Shown in pieces: positions 25,859 through 34,651 of a DNA stretch of 64,000 nucleotides. The position numbers and the translations under genes were made by a program. Below the pieces are notes generated by a model. The model was not told the origin of the DNA, ran no database searches, and worked only from the letters and a program-made list of their open reading frames with translations. Every line of letters begins with the position of its first letter. Positions within the stretch are counted from its first letter, which is position 1. This stretch comes from Leptolinea tardivitalis (GTDB taxonomy: Bacteria; Chloroflexota; Anaerolineae; Anaerolineales; Anaerolineaceae): contig NZ_BBYA01000011.1 of NCBI RefSeq assembly GCF_001050275.1, forward strand, positions 62,001 through 126,000. Reading direction: 5' to 3'.

Positions 25859-27712
25859 ATGATTACCAGCGTTAATGATCCAAGTATTCAGGTATGTTTA
25901 GACCAGGCCAAAAAACCCCGCCAGATCAGTGTTGAGGTCGACGGACGTACGGTCACCATGCGCAGGCCATTTCCATCACCCGATGACTGGCGTGATCTGC
26001 CAATTTATTTTGCCATGATCGACCGGTTTAATAATCCGATCGCCATGCCGCATGGAAAACCATGGGATATGGCATTTTCCGGATTTCAGGGGGGGACGTT
26101 TGAAGGCATCCGTCAAAAGCTGGATTACATAAAAAATCTGGGTTTCAGAGCCATCTGGCTTTCCCCTGTACTTAAAAATTGCTATTACAACCCGTACAGC
26201 TATCACGGTTATGGCATTCAGAATTTTCTTGCGATTGAACCCCGGTTCACATCCAATCCTGCGCGGGCTCACAAGGATCCACGGTTTGCTGAGATGGAAT
26301 TGGAGCGTTTGGTGAACGAAGCCCATGCCCGCGGTTTATATATCATTTTTGATATTGTGTTAAATCATACGGGTGATGTTTTTGAATACACCGGATTTGG
26401 TTCAACAGCTCCCTGGGTTCGCGAACCCTACCGGATTGCCTGGCGCGATGTAAACGGAAGTCCCCGGTCTGACTGGCCTGAACCGCCATTAGATGTCCCT
26501 GATGAAGCCGCCATTCTGCCGGTCGAATTACGCCGCAATGAATTCTTTCGCCGCCGCGGCCAGGGTGATGAAGCAAATGGAGATTTTTCATCGTTAAAAG
26601 AACTGGTAACGGATTATTTTGAATTAGACCCTGTTCATGGAGCCATATTCCCCGTACGAGAAATTCTCATAAAGACATACCAGTATCTTCTTGCCCGGTT
26701 TGATCCAGATGGATACCGGATTGATACGCTGAAATATGTTGAACCTGGTTTTGCCCTTGAATTTGGCAACGACATTCGAGAATTTGCTCTTTCCATTGGT
26801 AAGAAAAACTTCTTTACCTTTGGTGAAGTGTATGATAACGAAGATATGATCTCGAAGTATATTGGCCGGAGTTCATCTGATTCCAGCGATCTTGTAGGGG
26901 TGGATGCCGCACTTGATTTCCCTCTTTTCTTCCGCCTGCCGGATGTAGTCAAAGGACAATTACCTCCCACCAAATTGGTGGAGATGTATACATACCGGCG
27001 CAAGGCGGAGAAAGGCATCATCAGTTCGCAGGGTGAAGCCAGCAACTATTTTGTAACTTTTTTGGATAATCATGACCAGTACCACCGTTTCTACTTTACT
27101 GATCCTGAAAACCCGCATAAATATGATGATCAGGTGATCCTTGGGATTGGCTGCCTATTTACCCTGCTGGGAATTCCCTGTTTATATTATGGAACAGAAC
27201 AGGGTTTATCCGGTATGGGGAAGCAATTGGAAAGTGTCCGTGAAGCTCTATGGGGTAAACCGAATGCCTTTGATGAGAAACATCCCTTCTATCAGGCAAC
27301 ACGTAAGATTGCGAATGTGAGAGCTAATCAGGCGGCTTTACGATACGGGCGGTTATATTTCAGACCTGTATCGGGAGATGGTCTGCATTTTGGATTATCC
27401 AAAACAGTTGAAGGAGTTTTGGCTTATTCCCGGTTGCTTTCTGATGAAGAAATCTTAATCGTGGCTAACACCAGCGTCTCTTCTGTATGGGAAGGAGACG
27501 TTTTAGTGGACTATGATCTGAACGCACGGTCGTCATGCTTTGACTTACTGTATTGCAATCACGAAGCTGCCACAGAACTACCGATTGTTGACAAATCGGG
27601 CTCACGTGTATCTGTGCAGATGGAAAATGGAGCTACGACAACCGGACCCGTCCGTATTGTCCATTTACGGATGAATCCTATGGAAATACAAATTCTGCGA
27701 AATCGCATTTAA
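25859..27712 (+). CDS. GH13 alpha-amylase-family glycosidase
   Basis: A 617-aa GH13 enzyme. N-terminal barrel entry PIYFAMIDRFNNP; conserved region I FDIVLNHTGDVF; region II DGYRIDTLKYV with the nucleophile Asp (near 289); region III FTFGEVYDN with the acid/base Glu (near 323); region IV FLDNHDQYH with the His-Asp. No signal peptide, so it is probably cytoplasmic and acts on alpha-glucans or oligosaccharides. A C-terminal beta domain begins near residue 510. GGAGGAGAAGG precedes the ATG. It is followed with no gap by valS and both sit behind the same T-box. Confidence 0.92.
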   Translation: MITSVNDPSIQVCLDQAKKPRQISVEVDGRTVTMRRPFPSPDDWRDLPIYFAMIDRFNNPIAMPHGKPWDMAFSGFQGGTFEGIRQKLDYIKNLGFRAIWLSPVLKNCYYNPYSYHGYGIQNFLAIEPRFTSNPARAHKDPRFAEMELERLVNEAHARGLYIIFDIVLNHTGDVFEYTGFGSTAPWVREPYRIAWRDVNGSPRSDWPEPPLDVPDEAAILPVELRRNEFFRRRGQGDEANGDFSSLKELVTDYFELDPVHGAIFPVREILIKTYQYLLARFDPDGYRIDTLKYVEPGFALEFGNDIREFALSIGKKNFFTFGEVYDNEDMISKYIGRSSSDSSDLVGVDAALDFPLFFRLPDVVKGQLPPTKLVEMYTYRRKAEKGIISSQGEASNYFVTFLDNHDQYHRFYFTDPENPHKYDDQVILGIGCLFTLLGIPCLYYGTEQGLSGMGKQLESVREALWGKPNAFDEKHPFYQATRKIANVRANQAALRYGRLYFRPVSGDGLHFGLSKTVEGVLAYSRLLSDEEILIVANTSVSSVWEGDVLVDYDLNARSSCFDLLYCNHEAATELPIVDKSGSRVSVQMENGATTTGPVRIVHLRMNPMEIQILRNRI

Positions 27713-27730
27713 ATGGTGGAGGATGTAGCT

Positions 27731-30421
27731 GTGAGTGAACCAACTTTACCCAAGGCGTATGATTTTTCGACAACCGAAAAACGGTTGTACGAGTGGTGGG
27801 AAAAGAGCGGTTTCTTTAAGCCGGTCAGTGACCCGAAAACGCCGCATTTTGATCCAAATCAGAAAACCTTTGTAATTACCATTCCGCCACCGAATGTGAC
27901 CGGGGAACTTCATCTGGGTCATGCCATGTTTGTCTCCATGGAAGATCTGATGATCCGGCATGCCCGCATGAACGGCTATTCCACGTTGTGGGTTCCGGGC
28001 AGTGACCATGCCGGCATTGCCACGCAGCTTCAGGTGGAAAAAATGCTGGTGCGTGAAGGTACTTCACGCGAACAGGTGGGCCGTGCAGAATTCCTGCGGC
28101 GTACCTGGGAGTGGAAAGAAAAATATGGGGGCATGATCTACCAGCAAATCCGTCGGCTGGGTGCTTCCTGCGATTGGGACCGCACCCGCTTTACCCTCGA
28201 TGAAGGTCTGTCACGTGCCGTACGAGAAGCCTTTGTCCGGCTCTATGAAAAAGGCCTGATCTATCGCGGCCTGCGGATGATCAACTGGTCTCCAGGGTTG
28301 AAGACGGCTGTGTCTGATCTTGAGGTGGAGTACTCGGAAGAAAATGGTACGTTGTATTACTTTAAATATATGTTGGCGGATGGCAGCGGCGATTACATCC
28401 CCGTAGCCACTACACGCCCTGAAACCATCCTGGGTGACAGCGCCGTAGCCGTACACCCGGAGGATGAACGTTACCAGCGGTTCGTTGGTAAGAAAGTCGT
28501 CGTCCCCATTCTCGGACGTGAAATTCCGGTAATTGCGGATGAATACGTTACGCGCGAATTTGGAACCGGCGGTTTGAAAGTCACCCCGGCACATGATCCG
28601 AATGACTATGCCCTCGGTAAAAAACACAACCTGGCCTTTATATCCATGCTGGATACTTCAGCCAAAGTCAATGAGAACGGCGGGCCATACCAGGGTATGG
28701 ACCGGTTTGACTGCCGTAAGAAGCTCTGGGCAGACATGAAAGCAGCCGGACTGGTCATTAAAGAAGAACCCTATGTAATCAAAGTCCCGCGTTCACAGCG
28801 CGGAGGCGAAATCGTAGAACCCATGATTTCCACACAGTGGTTTGTATCCATCAAACCACTGGCGGATGCCGCCCTTGAAGCAGTTCGCAATGGCAGTATC
28901 AAAATTGTTCCGGAACGGTTTACCAAGGTCTACTATAACTGGCTGGAGAATATTGAAGACTGGTGTATCAGCCGCCAGTTGTGGTGGGGGCACCGTATAC
29001 CGGTATGGTACTGCAAAGACTGCGGAGAAATGATTTGCACCCGGCAGGATCCAACTGTCTGTCCGAAATGCGGCAGCCAGCATCTTGAACAGGATCCAGA
29101 TGTACTGGATACCTGGTTCTCCAGCGGATTGTGGCCATTCAGCACTCTTGGCTGGCCGGAAAAAACACCCGATCTCGATTATTTTTATCCAACGTCCGTC
29201 ATGGAGACCGGATATGACATCTTGTTTTTCTGGGTAGCCCGCATGATTATGATGGGAATCGAGTTCACCGGAAAACCGCCATTCCATACGGTATACCTGC
29301 ATGGTCTTATCCGCGACGAACACGGTCAAAAGATGAGCAAGACCAAAGGGAATGTGATTGACCCTCTCGGTGTAATGGATGAAATGGGTACAGATGCCCT
29401 GCGTTTTACACTTCTGGTCGGTTCGACTCCCGGAAATGATGCCAACCTGAGTCTGAAAAAGGTCGAAGCCAACCGCAATTTTGCCAACAAGATCTGGAAT
29501 GTTGGACGGTTCATCATAGGCACTGTGGAAGATGCACCGAAGACGGCATCAGGTAAGCCTGATTGGACTCTGGCGGATTCCTGGATCTGGGCACGCCTGC
29601 AGGAACTCATTCGCACCGTTGACCGACTTTTTGAAACCTATCAGTACGGAGAAGCCGGCCGGCAGATTTATGACTTCCTGTGGAGTGATTTTGCTGACTG
29701 GTACGTGGAAATTGCTAAACTGCAGATGGCATCTGGCGGCGACCGGGCTCATTACACTGCCGTGACGTTGGTCAGGGTGCTGGATACCGTTTTGCGCCTG
29801 CTGCATCCCTTCACGCCTTTTGTTACTGAGGAACTCTGGGGGCACCTGAAGAAATCGGCTGCCAGTTTGAAGGATGCCACTCCCACTGATGGTTGGGAAA
29901 ATGCTTTGATGATTGCTCACTGGCCGAAGGCTCAGGCTGTGGAAGGTTGGGAAGAAGACAAGATTGCTGCCTTCAATCGGGTGCAGGATGTTATTCGCGC
30001 CATCCGGAATGCCCGCACGGAGAAAAAAGTTACACCGGGAAAACGAATCACTGCCATTGTAGCTGCCGGTGATCACTTGTCTGTGTTCAATGATCAGCGT
30101 AAGTCATTAACTTCACTGGCATACCTGGATGAAAGTCAACTGGTTCTGACGGATAAGATAACCTCCGTTCCTGAAGGGGCACTATCACTGCTGGTGGCCG
30201 GTGTTGAAGTCTATCTACCGCTGGCTGGAATGGTGGATGCCGATGTGGAACGTGCCCGTATGGAAAAAGAATTGGCCGAAGCGGAAAGTCAGATTACCCG
30301 GTTGAGAGGATTGCTTTCCAGTGATTTTGCCAGCAAAGCCCCGGCCGCTCTGGTAGAGAAGGAACGAGCCAAGCTGGCCGCTTTTGAAGAGACGGCGGCA
30401 AAAATAAAAGCACAATTGTAG
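27731..30421 (+). CDS. valS: Valyl-tRNA synthetase
   Basis: Class I synthetase of about 896 aa. HIGH motif as PPPNVTGELHLGHAM near residue 60; editing (CP1) domain with VATTRPETILGDSAVAV; zinc-ribbon-like CKDCGEMI and CPKCGSQH; KMSKT for the KMSKS loop near 533; and a C-terminal coiled coil (ARMEKELAEAESQITRLRGLL) that binds tRNA-Val. I prefer the GTG at 27731, since GGTGGAGG lies eight bases upstream; the ATG at 27713 directly follows the GH13 stop with no Shine-Dalgarno. Controlled by the T-box 2.2 kb upstream, through the GH13 gene. Confidence 0.96.
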   Translation: MSEPTLPKAYDFSTTEKRLYEWWEKSGFFKPVSDPKTPHFDPNQKTFVITIPPPNVTGELHLGHAMFVSMEDLMIRHARMNGYSTLWVPGSDHAGIATQLQVEKMLVREGTSREQVGRAEFLRRTWEWKEKYGGMIYQQIRRLGASCDWDRTRFTLDEGLSRAVREAFVRLYEKGLIYRGLRMINWSPGLKTAVSDLEVEYSEENGTLYYFKYMLADGSGDYIPVATTRPETILGDSAVAVHPEDERYQRFVGKKVVVPILGREIPVIADEYVTREFGTGGLKVTPAHDPNDYALGKKHNLAFISMLDTSAKVNENGGPYQGMDRFDCRKKLWADMKAAGLVIKEEPYVIKVPRSQRGGEIVEPMISTQWFVSIKPLADAALEAVRNGSIKIVPERFTKVYYNWLENIEDWCISRQLWWGHRIPVWYCKDCGEMICTRQDPTVCPKCGSQHLEQDPDVLDTWFSSGLWPFSTLGWPEKTPDLDYFYPTSVMETGYDILFFWVARMIMMGIEFTGKPPFHTVYLHGLIRDEHGQKMSKTKGNVIDPLGVMDEMGTDALRFTLLVGSTPGNDANLSLKKVEANRNFANKIWNVGRFIIGTVEDAPKTASGKPDWTLADSWIWARLQELIRTVDRLFETYQYGEAGRQIYDFLWSDFADWYVEIAKLQMASGGDRAHYTAVTLVRVLDTVLRLLHPFTPFVTEELWGHLKKSAASLKDATPTDGWENALMIAHWPKAQAVEGWEEDKIAAFNRVQDVIRAIRNARTEKKVTPGKRITAIVAAGDHLSVFNDQRKSLTSLAYLDESQLVLTDKITSVPEGALSLLVAGVEVYLPLAGMVDADVERARMEKELAEAESQITRLRGLLSSDFASKAPAALVEKERAKLAAFEETAAKIKAQL

Positions 30422-30482
30422 CCCCCATCACAACCTTCCGCCCATTTTGCTGAAATGGTGGAAGGCGTCTCAGGTGGATATG

Positions 30483-30520
30483 GACTTCCCTGTTTGTTTC
30501 ATAAAACAGGGAAGTCTTAT
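30483..30520 (+). terminator. Hairpin terminator after valS
   Basis: GACTTCCCTGTTT (30483-30495) pairs perfectly with AAACAGGGAAGTC (30504-30516) over 13 bp with an 8-nt loop, followed by TTATT. It is 60 bp downstream of the valS stop. Confidence 0.7.
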
Positions 30521-30525
30521 TCCCC

Positions 30526-30690
30526 GGGCAGGGTAGAAGCAGGCGGTCGGTTTCGCGGGATGGAAAAGGGACAATATTTCCGCCTGCTTCTACCGGGAGC
30601 ATGAGAGGGCAGGGCAACGATAGAAGCAACCGGCGATGAGGTGGTTTTGCATAGATGAAGTGCCTTCCGGTTGCTTCTACCCTGCCAGGG
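30526..30690. repeat. Two related large inverted repeats in a non-coding spacer
   Basis: The 358-bp gap between valS and the next gene holds two similar hairpin units. Unit 1: GGTAGAAGCAGGCGG (30532-30546) with CCGCCTGCTTCTACC (30580-30594). Unit 2: TAGAAGCAACCGG (30620-30632) with CCGGTTGCTTCTA (30667-30679), extended by GGCAGG/CCTGCC outside an internal loop. Both begin with GGGCAGGG (30526 and 30607), 81 bp apart. The second ends in CCCTGCCAGGG followed by five T, which may act as a terminator. No open reading frame in the gap looks coding. Confidence 0.75.
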
Positions 30691-30779
30691 TTTTTGTTAG
30701 TCGAAATTCTTGCCTGGCTGTGGCACTTGACCTATACTATTAATATACCGGTCAGATTATGCCGGCTTGAGGAGGCAAT

Positions 30780-31082
30780 GTGTACCTGACTATTCTTCAT
30801 GGCCACGTCAATAAAGAAAACTGGCAGGTTTTGGAACAATCTTATGCAAAAAAGGTCAAACATCCGCCAGAAGGATTGCTCCAATCTATGCTTATCCATT
30901 GCGAAGAGGATCGGTTGGAATGGAAAATTATCACCATCTGGCGGAGTGAGGAAGCCTATAACCAGGCGAAAGCCCAGGGAATAGCCGATACCTGTGTTGA
31001 ACTCTTTTGTGATGCCGGCACAACTCCTGAACGCCGCCATTACCATATTGTTGAACGTTTTTTACGGGTGGCAGAAGAATAA
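30780..31082 (+). CDS. Small ABM-like (dimeric alpha/beta-barrel) protein
   Basis: A 100-aa protein starting with GTG, five bases after GGAGG. The pattern YLTILHGHVNKENWQVLEQSY ... GLLQSMLIHCEEDRLEWKIITIWRSEEAYNQAKAQG ... HYHIVERFLRV matches a ferredoxin-like antibiotic-biosynthesis-monooxygenase fold: strand, helix, two strands, helix, strand. These small barrels may be monooxygenases, heme-handling proteins or ligand-binding proteins; no catalytic residue decides. Convergent with the SGNH hydrolase gene, one base apart. Confidence 0.72.
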   Translation: MYLTILHGHVNKENWQVLEQSYAKKVKHPPEGLLQSMLIHCEEDRLEWKIITIWRSEEAYNQAKAQGIADTCVELFCDAGTTPERRHYHIVERFLRVAEE

Positions 31083-31083
31083 C

Positions 31084-31710
31084 CTAAAGTAGACCGGGTA
31101 TCAATTTTGCCAGAGCCTGGGCGAATTTTGCATGTTCACCCGGTTCCCAATGCAGGCCGTCTATGTCACTGGTAACAACGATATCGTTTGCATCCAGCAA
31201 CGGAATATTGTACAGGTCTGTATATTTTTTATAATAACTGGCCAGATTGCGAGATTTTTCTGTGCCTCCGGCAAACATTTCGGCATATTCATCCAGCTTT
31301 GCCAGCCGCGGAGGGGCAACCACCAGCAGCCTGGGAGCCTTATCATCTGGACCTGATTCGGAATTGAGCACTACTTTTATCAGAACACCAATACTGCGGG
31401 CAATATCTGATGGGGGAACAGAGTAGCGCATTTTCAGATCGTTGGTTCCCAGCATTAAAATAACCAGGTCAATTGGTTTATGGGAATGCAGGCATGGTCC
31501 AAGATACTTCCTGCCATTTTTATCTTCCTCAACCGGATCATCCCAGACAGTCGTTCGTCCGTTACAGCCTTCTTCAATCACATAATACTCATCCCCCAGT
31601 AATTTTTGCAGTACACCGGTCCAGCGCACATCACGCGGAAAACGTCCATGACCAGCCGGATTGCATCCCCAGGTATTCGAATCTCCATAACATAAAATAG
31701 TCTTCTGCAT
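31084..31710 (-). CDS. SGNH/GDSL-type esterase
   Basis: A 208-aa hydrolase. The four SGNH blocks are present: nucleophile Ser in CYGDSNTWG (residue about 10), Gly in IEEGCNGRTTVWDD, Asn in LMLGTNDLKMRY, and the Asp-His dyad in SDIDGLHWEPGEH. No signal peptide, so it acts in the cytoplasm. Length and the FPRDVRWTGVLQKLLGDEYYV region match arylesterase/lysophospholipase-like members. The ATG at 31710 has GGAG seven bases upstream. Natural substrate unknown. Confidence 0.92.
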   Translation of the reverse strand: MQKTILCYGDSNTWGCNPAGHGRFPRDVRWTGVLQKLLGDEYYVIEEGCNGRTTVWDDPVEEDKNGRKYLGPCLHSHKPIDLVILMLGTNDLKMRYSVPPSDIARSIGVLIKVVLNSESGPDDKAPRLLVVAPPRLAKLDEYAEMFAGGTEKSRNLASYYKKYTDLYNIPLLDANDIVVTSDIDGLHWEPGEHAKFAQALAKLIPGLL

Positions 31711-31733
31711 CTGAATTCTCCATTAAGAAAAAG

Positions 31734-32000
31734 TTACTGTGCTTTTAGAACCTCATTATAGTCAAAGATGATTTCTCCAATGGGTATTCCTTTTGGTACA
31801 ATAAAACGTCTCAAAAATCCGGCAGAAAGGTTTTCCGTTCTGGTTAGAAATTGTTTATTGGTAAAGATACAGTTCACGTGACTGTAACCGTGAATTTTGA
31901 GTACATCGTCAGGCGAGATTTTGGCATAGATCGCTGGTTTTCGGGGTGAACCAGGCTTTTTTGCCTGAAAAAAATAATAAAGATTAGGGATGGTGTGCAA
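31734..32000 (-). CDS. Hypothetical small ORF
   Basis: A possible 88-aa protein beginning with TTG and no Shine-Dalgarno. The interior reads like coding sequence (IYAKISPDDVLKIHGYSHVNCIFTNKQFLTRTENLSAGFLRRFIVPKGIPIGEIIFDYNEVLK), with balanced amino-acid use, but I recognise no family. It may be a fragment of a longer gene that decayed. It fills the gap between the SGNH hydrolase and the divergent hydrogenase operon. Confidence 0.35.
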   Translation of the reverse strand: MHTIPNLYYFFQAKKPGSPRKPAIYAKISPDDVLKIHGYSHVNCIFTNKQFLTRTENLSAGFLRRFIVPKGIPIGEIIFDYNEVLKAQ

Positions 32001-32094
32001 GTCAATTTAGGTTATTCATCACATGAAACATAGTTTGAAAAACTGTATAACTGTAAGGTAAAACTCATTTCCAGGTCGACGAGGAGGATTGGCT

Positions 32095-32580
32095 GTGTGG
32101 CAGATTGTGATCCTGGTGGGGATGCTTATTTGTGCGGTGATGGCTGTCCGCACACAGAAACTTTTAATATCCGCTTTATGGCTGGCCGGTGCCAGCGCGC
32201 TTGTGGCCCTCTGGATGTATTTACTGGGCGCACCTGAAATTGCCGTCATCGAGCTTAGTGTAGGAGCAGGGCTGGTGACGGTTCTTTTTGTTTTTGCCAT
32301 CAATATTTCTGGCGAAGGGGGCGCTCCAGCAAAGGAACTTCTTCCCCGGTCGGTAAGCTGGGGGTTGATTGTTCTATCCATAGGTCTGCTGGCCTGGATG
32401 GGTTTTTCCGGCGGCTTGCCATTACCGGCTTCGATGGATGGCACGATTTTCAAATCTGTTTTCTGGCAAGACCGGGCGGCTGATGTATTGCTCCAGATTG
32501 TCATTATCTTTGCCGGAGCGCTGGGTATACTCGGGCTTCTGGCAGAGGGAAAATCTCATACAACGAAGGGGGAGGATTAA
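32095..32580 (+). CDS. Hydrogenase/antiporter membrane subunit, MbhD/MrpB-like (DUF4040)
   Basis: A 161-aa polytopic membrane protein. Helices 1-3 and the segment APEIAVIELSVGAGLVTVLFVFAI, with the buried Glu, are typical of the MbhD/DUF4040 domain of Mrp-type antiporter modules. Further helices after residue 85 resemble MbhE (WGLIVLSIGLLAWMGF; DVLLQIVIIFAGALGILGLL). It would form part of the ion-translocating arm. The GTG at 32095 follows GAGGAGG at seven bases and is preferred over a TTG at 32089. First gene of an eleven-gene co-directional cluster. Confidence 0.82.
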   Translation: MWQIVILVGMLICAVMAVRTQKLLISALWLAGASALVALWMYLLGAPEIAVIELSVGAGLVTVLFVFAINISGEGGAPAKELLPRSVSWGLIVLSIGLLAWMGFSGGLPLPASMDGTIFKSVFWQDRAADVLLQIVIIFAGALGILGLLAEGKSHTTKGED

Positions 32581-32581
32581 T

Positions 32582-32893
32582 ATGTCGCTTTCTATGACTA
32601 CCCTTTCCATAATAGGTGTGCTCGGGTTGATTGGCATCGGTCTTTATGCCCTGCTGGCAGCCCAGCACATGATCAAGGTGATCATTGCTCTGCAAATTCT
32701 GGCTAAAGGTGCCATTCTGGCTTTTGTGGCAGCCGGCCAGGCAAATGGTCATGTCAGCCTTGGACAAAGCATGGCGTTGACGATCGTCGTGGCTGACACC
32801 ATTGTGGCAGTTGTCGGCCTTTCACTAGCTGTGCAGGCCCGGCGTTATATCGGCTCCATGAACATTCGCAGTTTATCCAATTTGAAGAGGTGA
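32582..32893 (+). CDS. NuoK/MrpC-like hydrogenase membrane subunit
   Basis: A 103-aa protein with three transmembrane helices, as in NuoK/MnhC/HyfE-N. Helix 2 (MIKVIIALQILAKGAILAFVAAG) and helix 3 (MALTIVVADTIVAVVGLSLAV) match the family. NuoK-type proteins carry buried acidic residues for proton transfer; the Asp in VVADTIVA is a candidate here. The ATG follows GGGGAGGAT. One base after the previous stop and six bases before the next start. Confidence 0.85.
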   Translation: MSLSMTTLSIIGVLGLIGIGLYALLAAQHMIKVIIALQILAKGAILAFVAAGQANGHVSLGQSMALTIVVADTIVAVVGLSLAVQARRYIGSMNIRSLSNLKR

Positions 32894-32898
32894 GCCAT

Positions 32899-34647
32899 AT
32901 GGCATCTACACTTCTTTTGCTCACCATAGGTATTCCCTGGGCCGGTGCAGTCATCATCTGGCTGATCGGCGATGAATACCAGAAATTGCTGCATGGAATT
33001 GCCGTGGCTTTCTCGGTAGCTGCCGGTGTGGCTGCATTAATGCTGATTCCGTATGCCACCGGGACCCCGATCATTTCAGTTGATACCGGGCCGGTGTTTG
33101 GTGTGTTCACTTTCGCTCCTGATGGTCTGGGCGTGTTTCTGGCGGCAGTAGCCACCGTTATCGGCAGCCTGGCAGTCATCTTCTCTGTGGATTACATGAA
33201 AGGTGAAGACCAGATCGCCCGCTATTATGCCTTTGTGTTGTTCTTCATCGGAAGCATGGCGGGGCTGGTGATGACAACCAATCTTCTTCTGGTCTTTGTC
33301 TTCTGGGAAATTACGGCTTTGTGTTCCTACGCTCTGATTTCCTTCCATAATGATGATCCTAAAGCCGTAGCTGGCGGTATGAAAGCCCTGATCATCACCC
33401 AGTTCGGTGGTGTTGGTCTCCTCCTGGGTGCCTTGTTGATACACAGCTACCTGGGAAGTTATGAGTTGAACGACCTGCTGGCTCGCTGGAATGATATCCC
33501 GGCAGGTGTTCTTTCTGTGGCGGCTTTTGGATTTCTGGCAGCCGCGGCTGCTAAATCGGCTCAATTTCCCTTCCAGACATGGCTGCCCGATGCCATGGAA
33601 GCACCCACTCCCATCAGCGCCCTCATTCATGCCGCCACGATGGTCAATGCCGGTGTTTACCTCCTGGCTCGTTTCTACCCGGCTTTTTGTAACGTACCCG
33701 GATGGAAAACAGCCGTTGTGATTGTCGGCGTATTCTCCGCTCTGCTGGCCGCGATCATGGCCGTTGTTGCTACCGATCTGAAACGGGTTCTCGCGTATTC
33801 GACGGTTTCACAATTGGGATACATGGTCTATGCGGTTGGAACCGGTGGTATTTTTGCCAGCCAGTTTCATCTTTTCAGCCACTCAGTTTTTAAGGCTCTG
33901 CTCTTTTTGGGAGCTGGAGCGGTGATTCATGCTGCCGGTACCCGTGATATGCGGGAAATGGGCGGTTTGGGCAAAAAGATGCCGGTTGTTCGTAATGTGT
34001 TCATTCTCGGTTCACTGGCTCTGGCTGGACTGCCGATCATGAATGGTTTCTGGAGTAAGGAACTTGTTCTCGAATCTGGTTTGGCAGGTGGTCCGATGTG
34101 GGCTTATATCGCCATGTTAATCGGAGCAGGCATTACAGCTTTCTATACCTTCCGCTGTGTTTACCTGGTTTTCTATGGAGAACCTCGTAAAGAACTGCAT
34201 GTTCATGATGCCGGTCCCTTCATGAAAACGGCACTCATTCCGCTGGCCGCTCTGTCTTTGGTCACATGGCTGGCGGCGGGTCCCTTCTCGTTATTATTGA
34301 AGAACACCCTTCCTTACCATGAACTGGAAGCTGTTTCTACCATGTTTGTAGTAGAGGAGGTTTTAAAAGCCCCGGCCACATGGATTGCTATGGTCGTCAT
34401 TGCCCTGGGTTTGATTGCCTGGTGGCAGCGTGACAAATTGACAGGTCTGGGAAAGAGTCTGAAAGGTCTGGGAGACATTGCGGCTGACAGCTTTGGTTTT
34501 GAAGCGATCAACCGTGGTGTTGTGGCCGGGGTGCAGTCGACGGCAGAGTCATTGCGGGCTACACAAACCGGTGTGTTGAATTGGAATGTTGCATCCATCC
34601 TGATCGGACTGATCGTCGTGATGGTTATTCTGGTGATGGGAGCCTGA
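32899..34647 (+). CDS. NuoL/MrpA-like proton-translocating hydrogenase subunit
   Basis: A 582-aa antiporter-like protein of the proton_antipo_M family. SVDYMKGEDQIARYYAFVLFF and TALCSYALISF (helix 5 Glu region), AAAAKSAQFPFQTWLPDAMEAPTPISALIHAATMVNAGVYLL with the key Lys, and LAYSTVSQLGYMV are classic. The C-terminal FYGEPR and amphipathic tail resemble NuoL. It probably pumps H+ or Na+. GAAGAGGTGAG precedes the ATG at 32899. Part of the membrane arm together with the next gene. Confidence 0.93.
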   Translation: MASTLLLLTIGIPWAGAVIIWLIGDEYQKLLHGIAVAFSVAAGVAALMLIPYATGTPIISVDTGPVFGVFTFAPDGLGVFLAAVATVIGSLAVIFSVDYMKGEDQIARYYAFVLFFIGSMAGLVMTTNLLLVFVFWEITALCSYALISFHNDDPKAVAGGMKALIITQFGGVGLLLGALLIHSYLGSYELNDLLARWNDIPAGVLSVAAFGFLAAAAAKSAQFPFQTWLPDAMEAPTPISALIHAATMVNAGVYLLARFYPAFCNVPGWKTAVVIVGVFSALLAAIMAVVATDLKRVLAYSTVSQLGYMVYAVGTGGIFASQFHLFSHSVFKALLFLGAGAVIHAAGTRDMREMGGLGKKMPVVRNVFILGSLALAGLPIMNGFWSKELVLESGLAGGPMWAYIAMLIGAGITAFYTFRCVYLVFYGEPRKELHVHDAGPFMKTALIPLAALSLVTWLAAGPFSLLLKNTLPYHELEAVSTMFVVEEVLKAPATWIAMVVIALGLIAWWQRDKLTGLGKSLKGLGDIAADSFGFEAINRGVVAGVQSTAESLRATQTGVLNWNVASILIGLIVVMVILVMGA

Positions 34648-34651
34648 GAAC

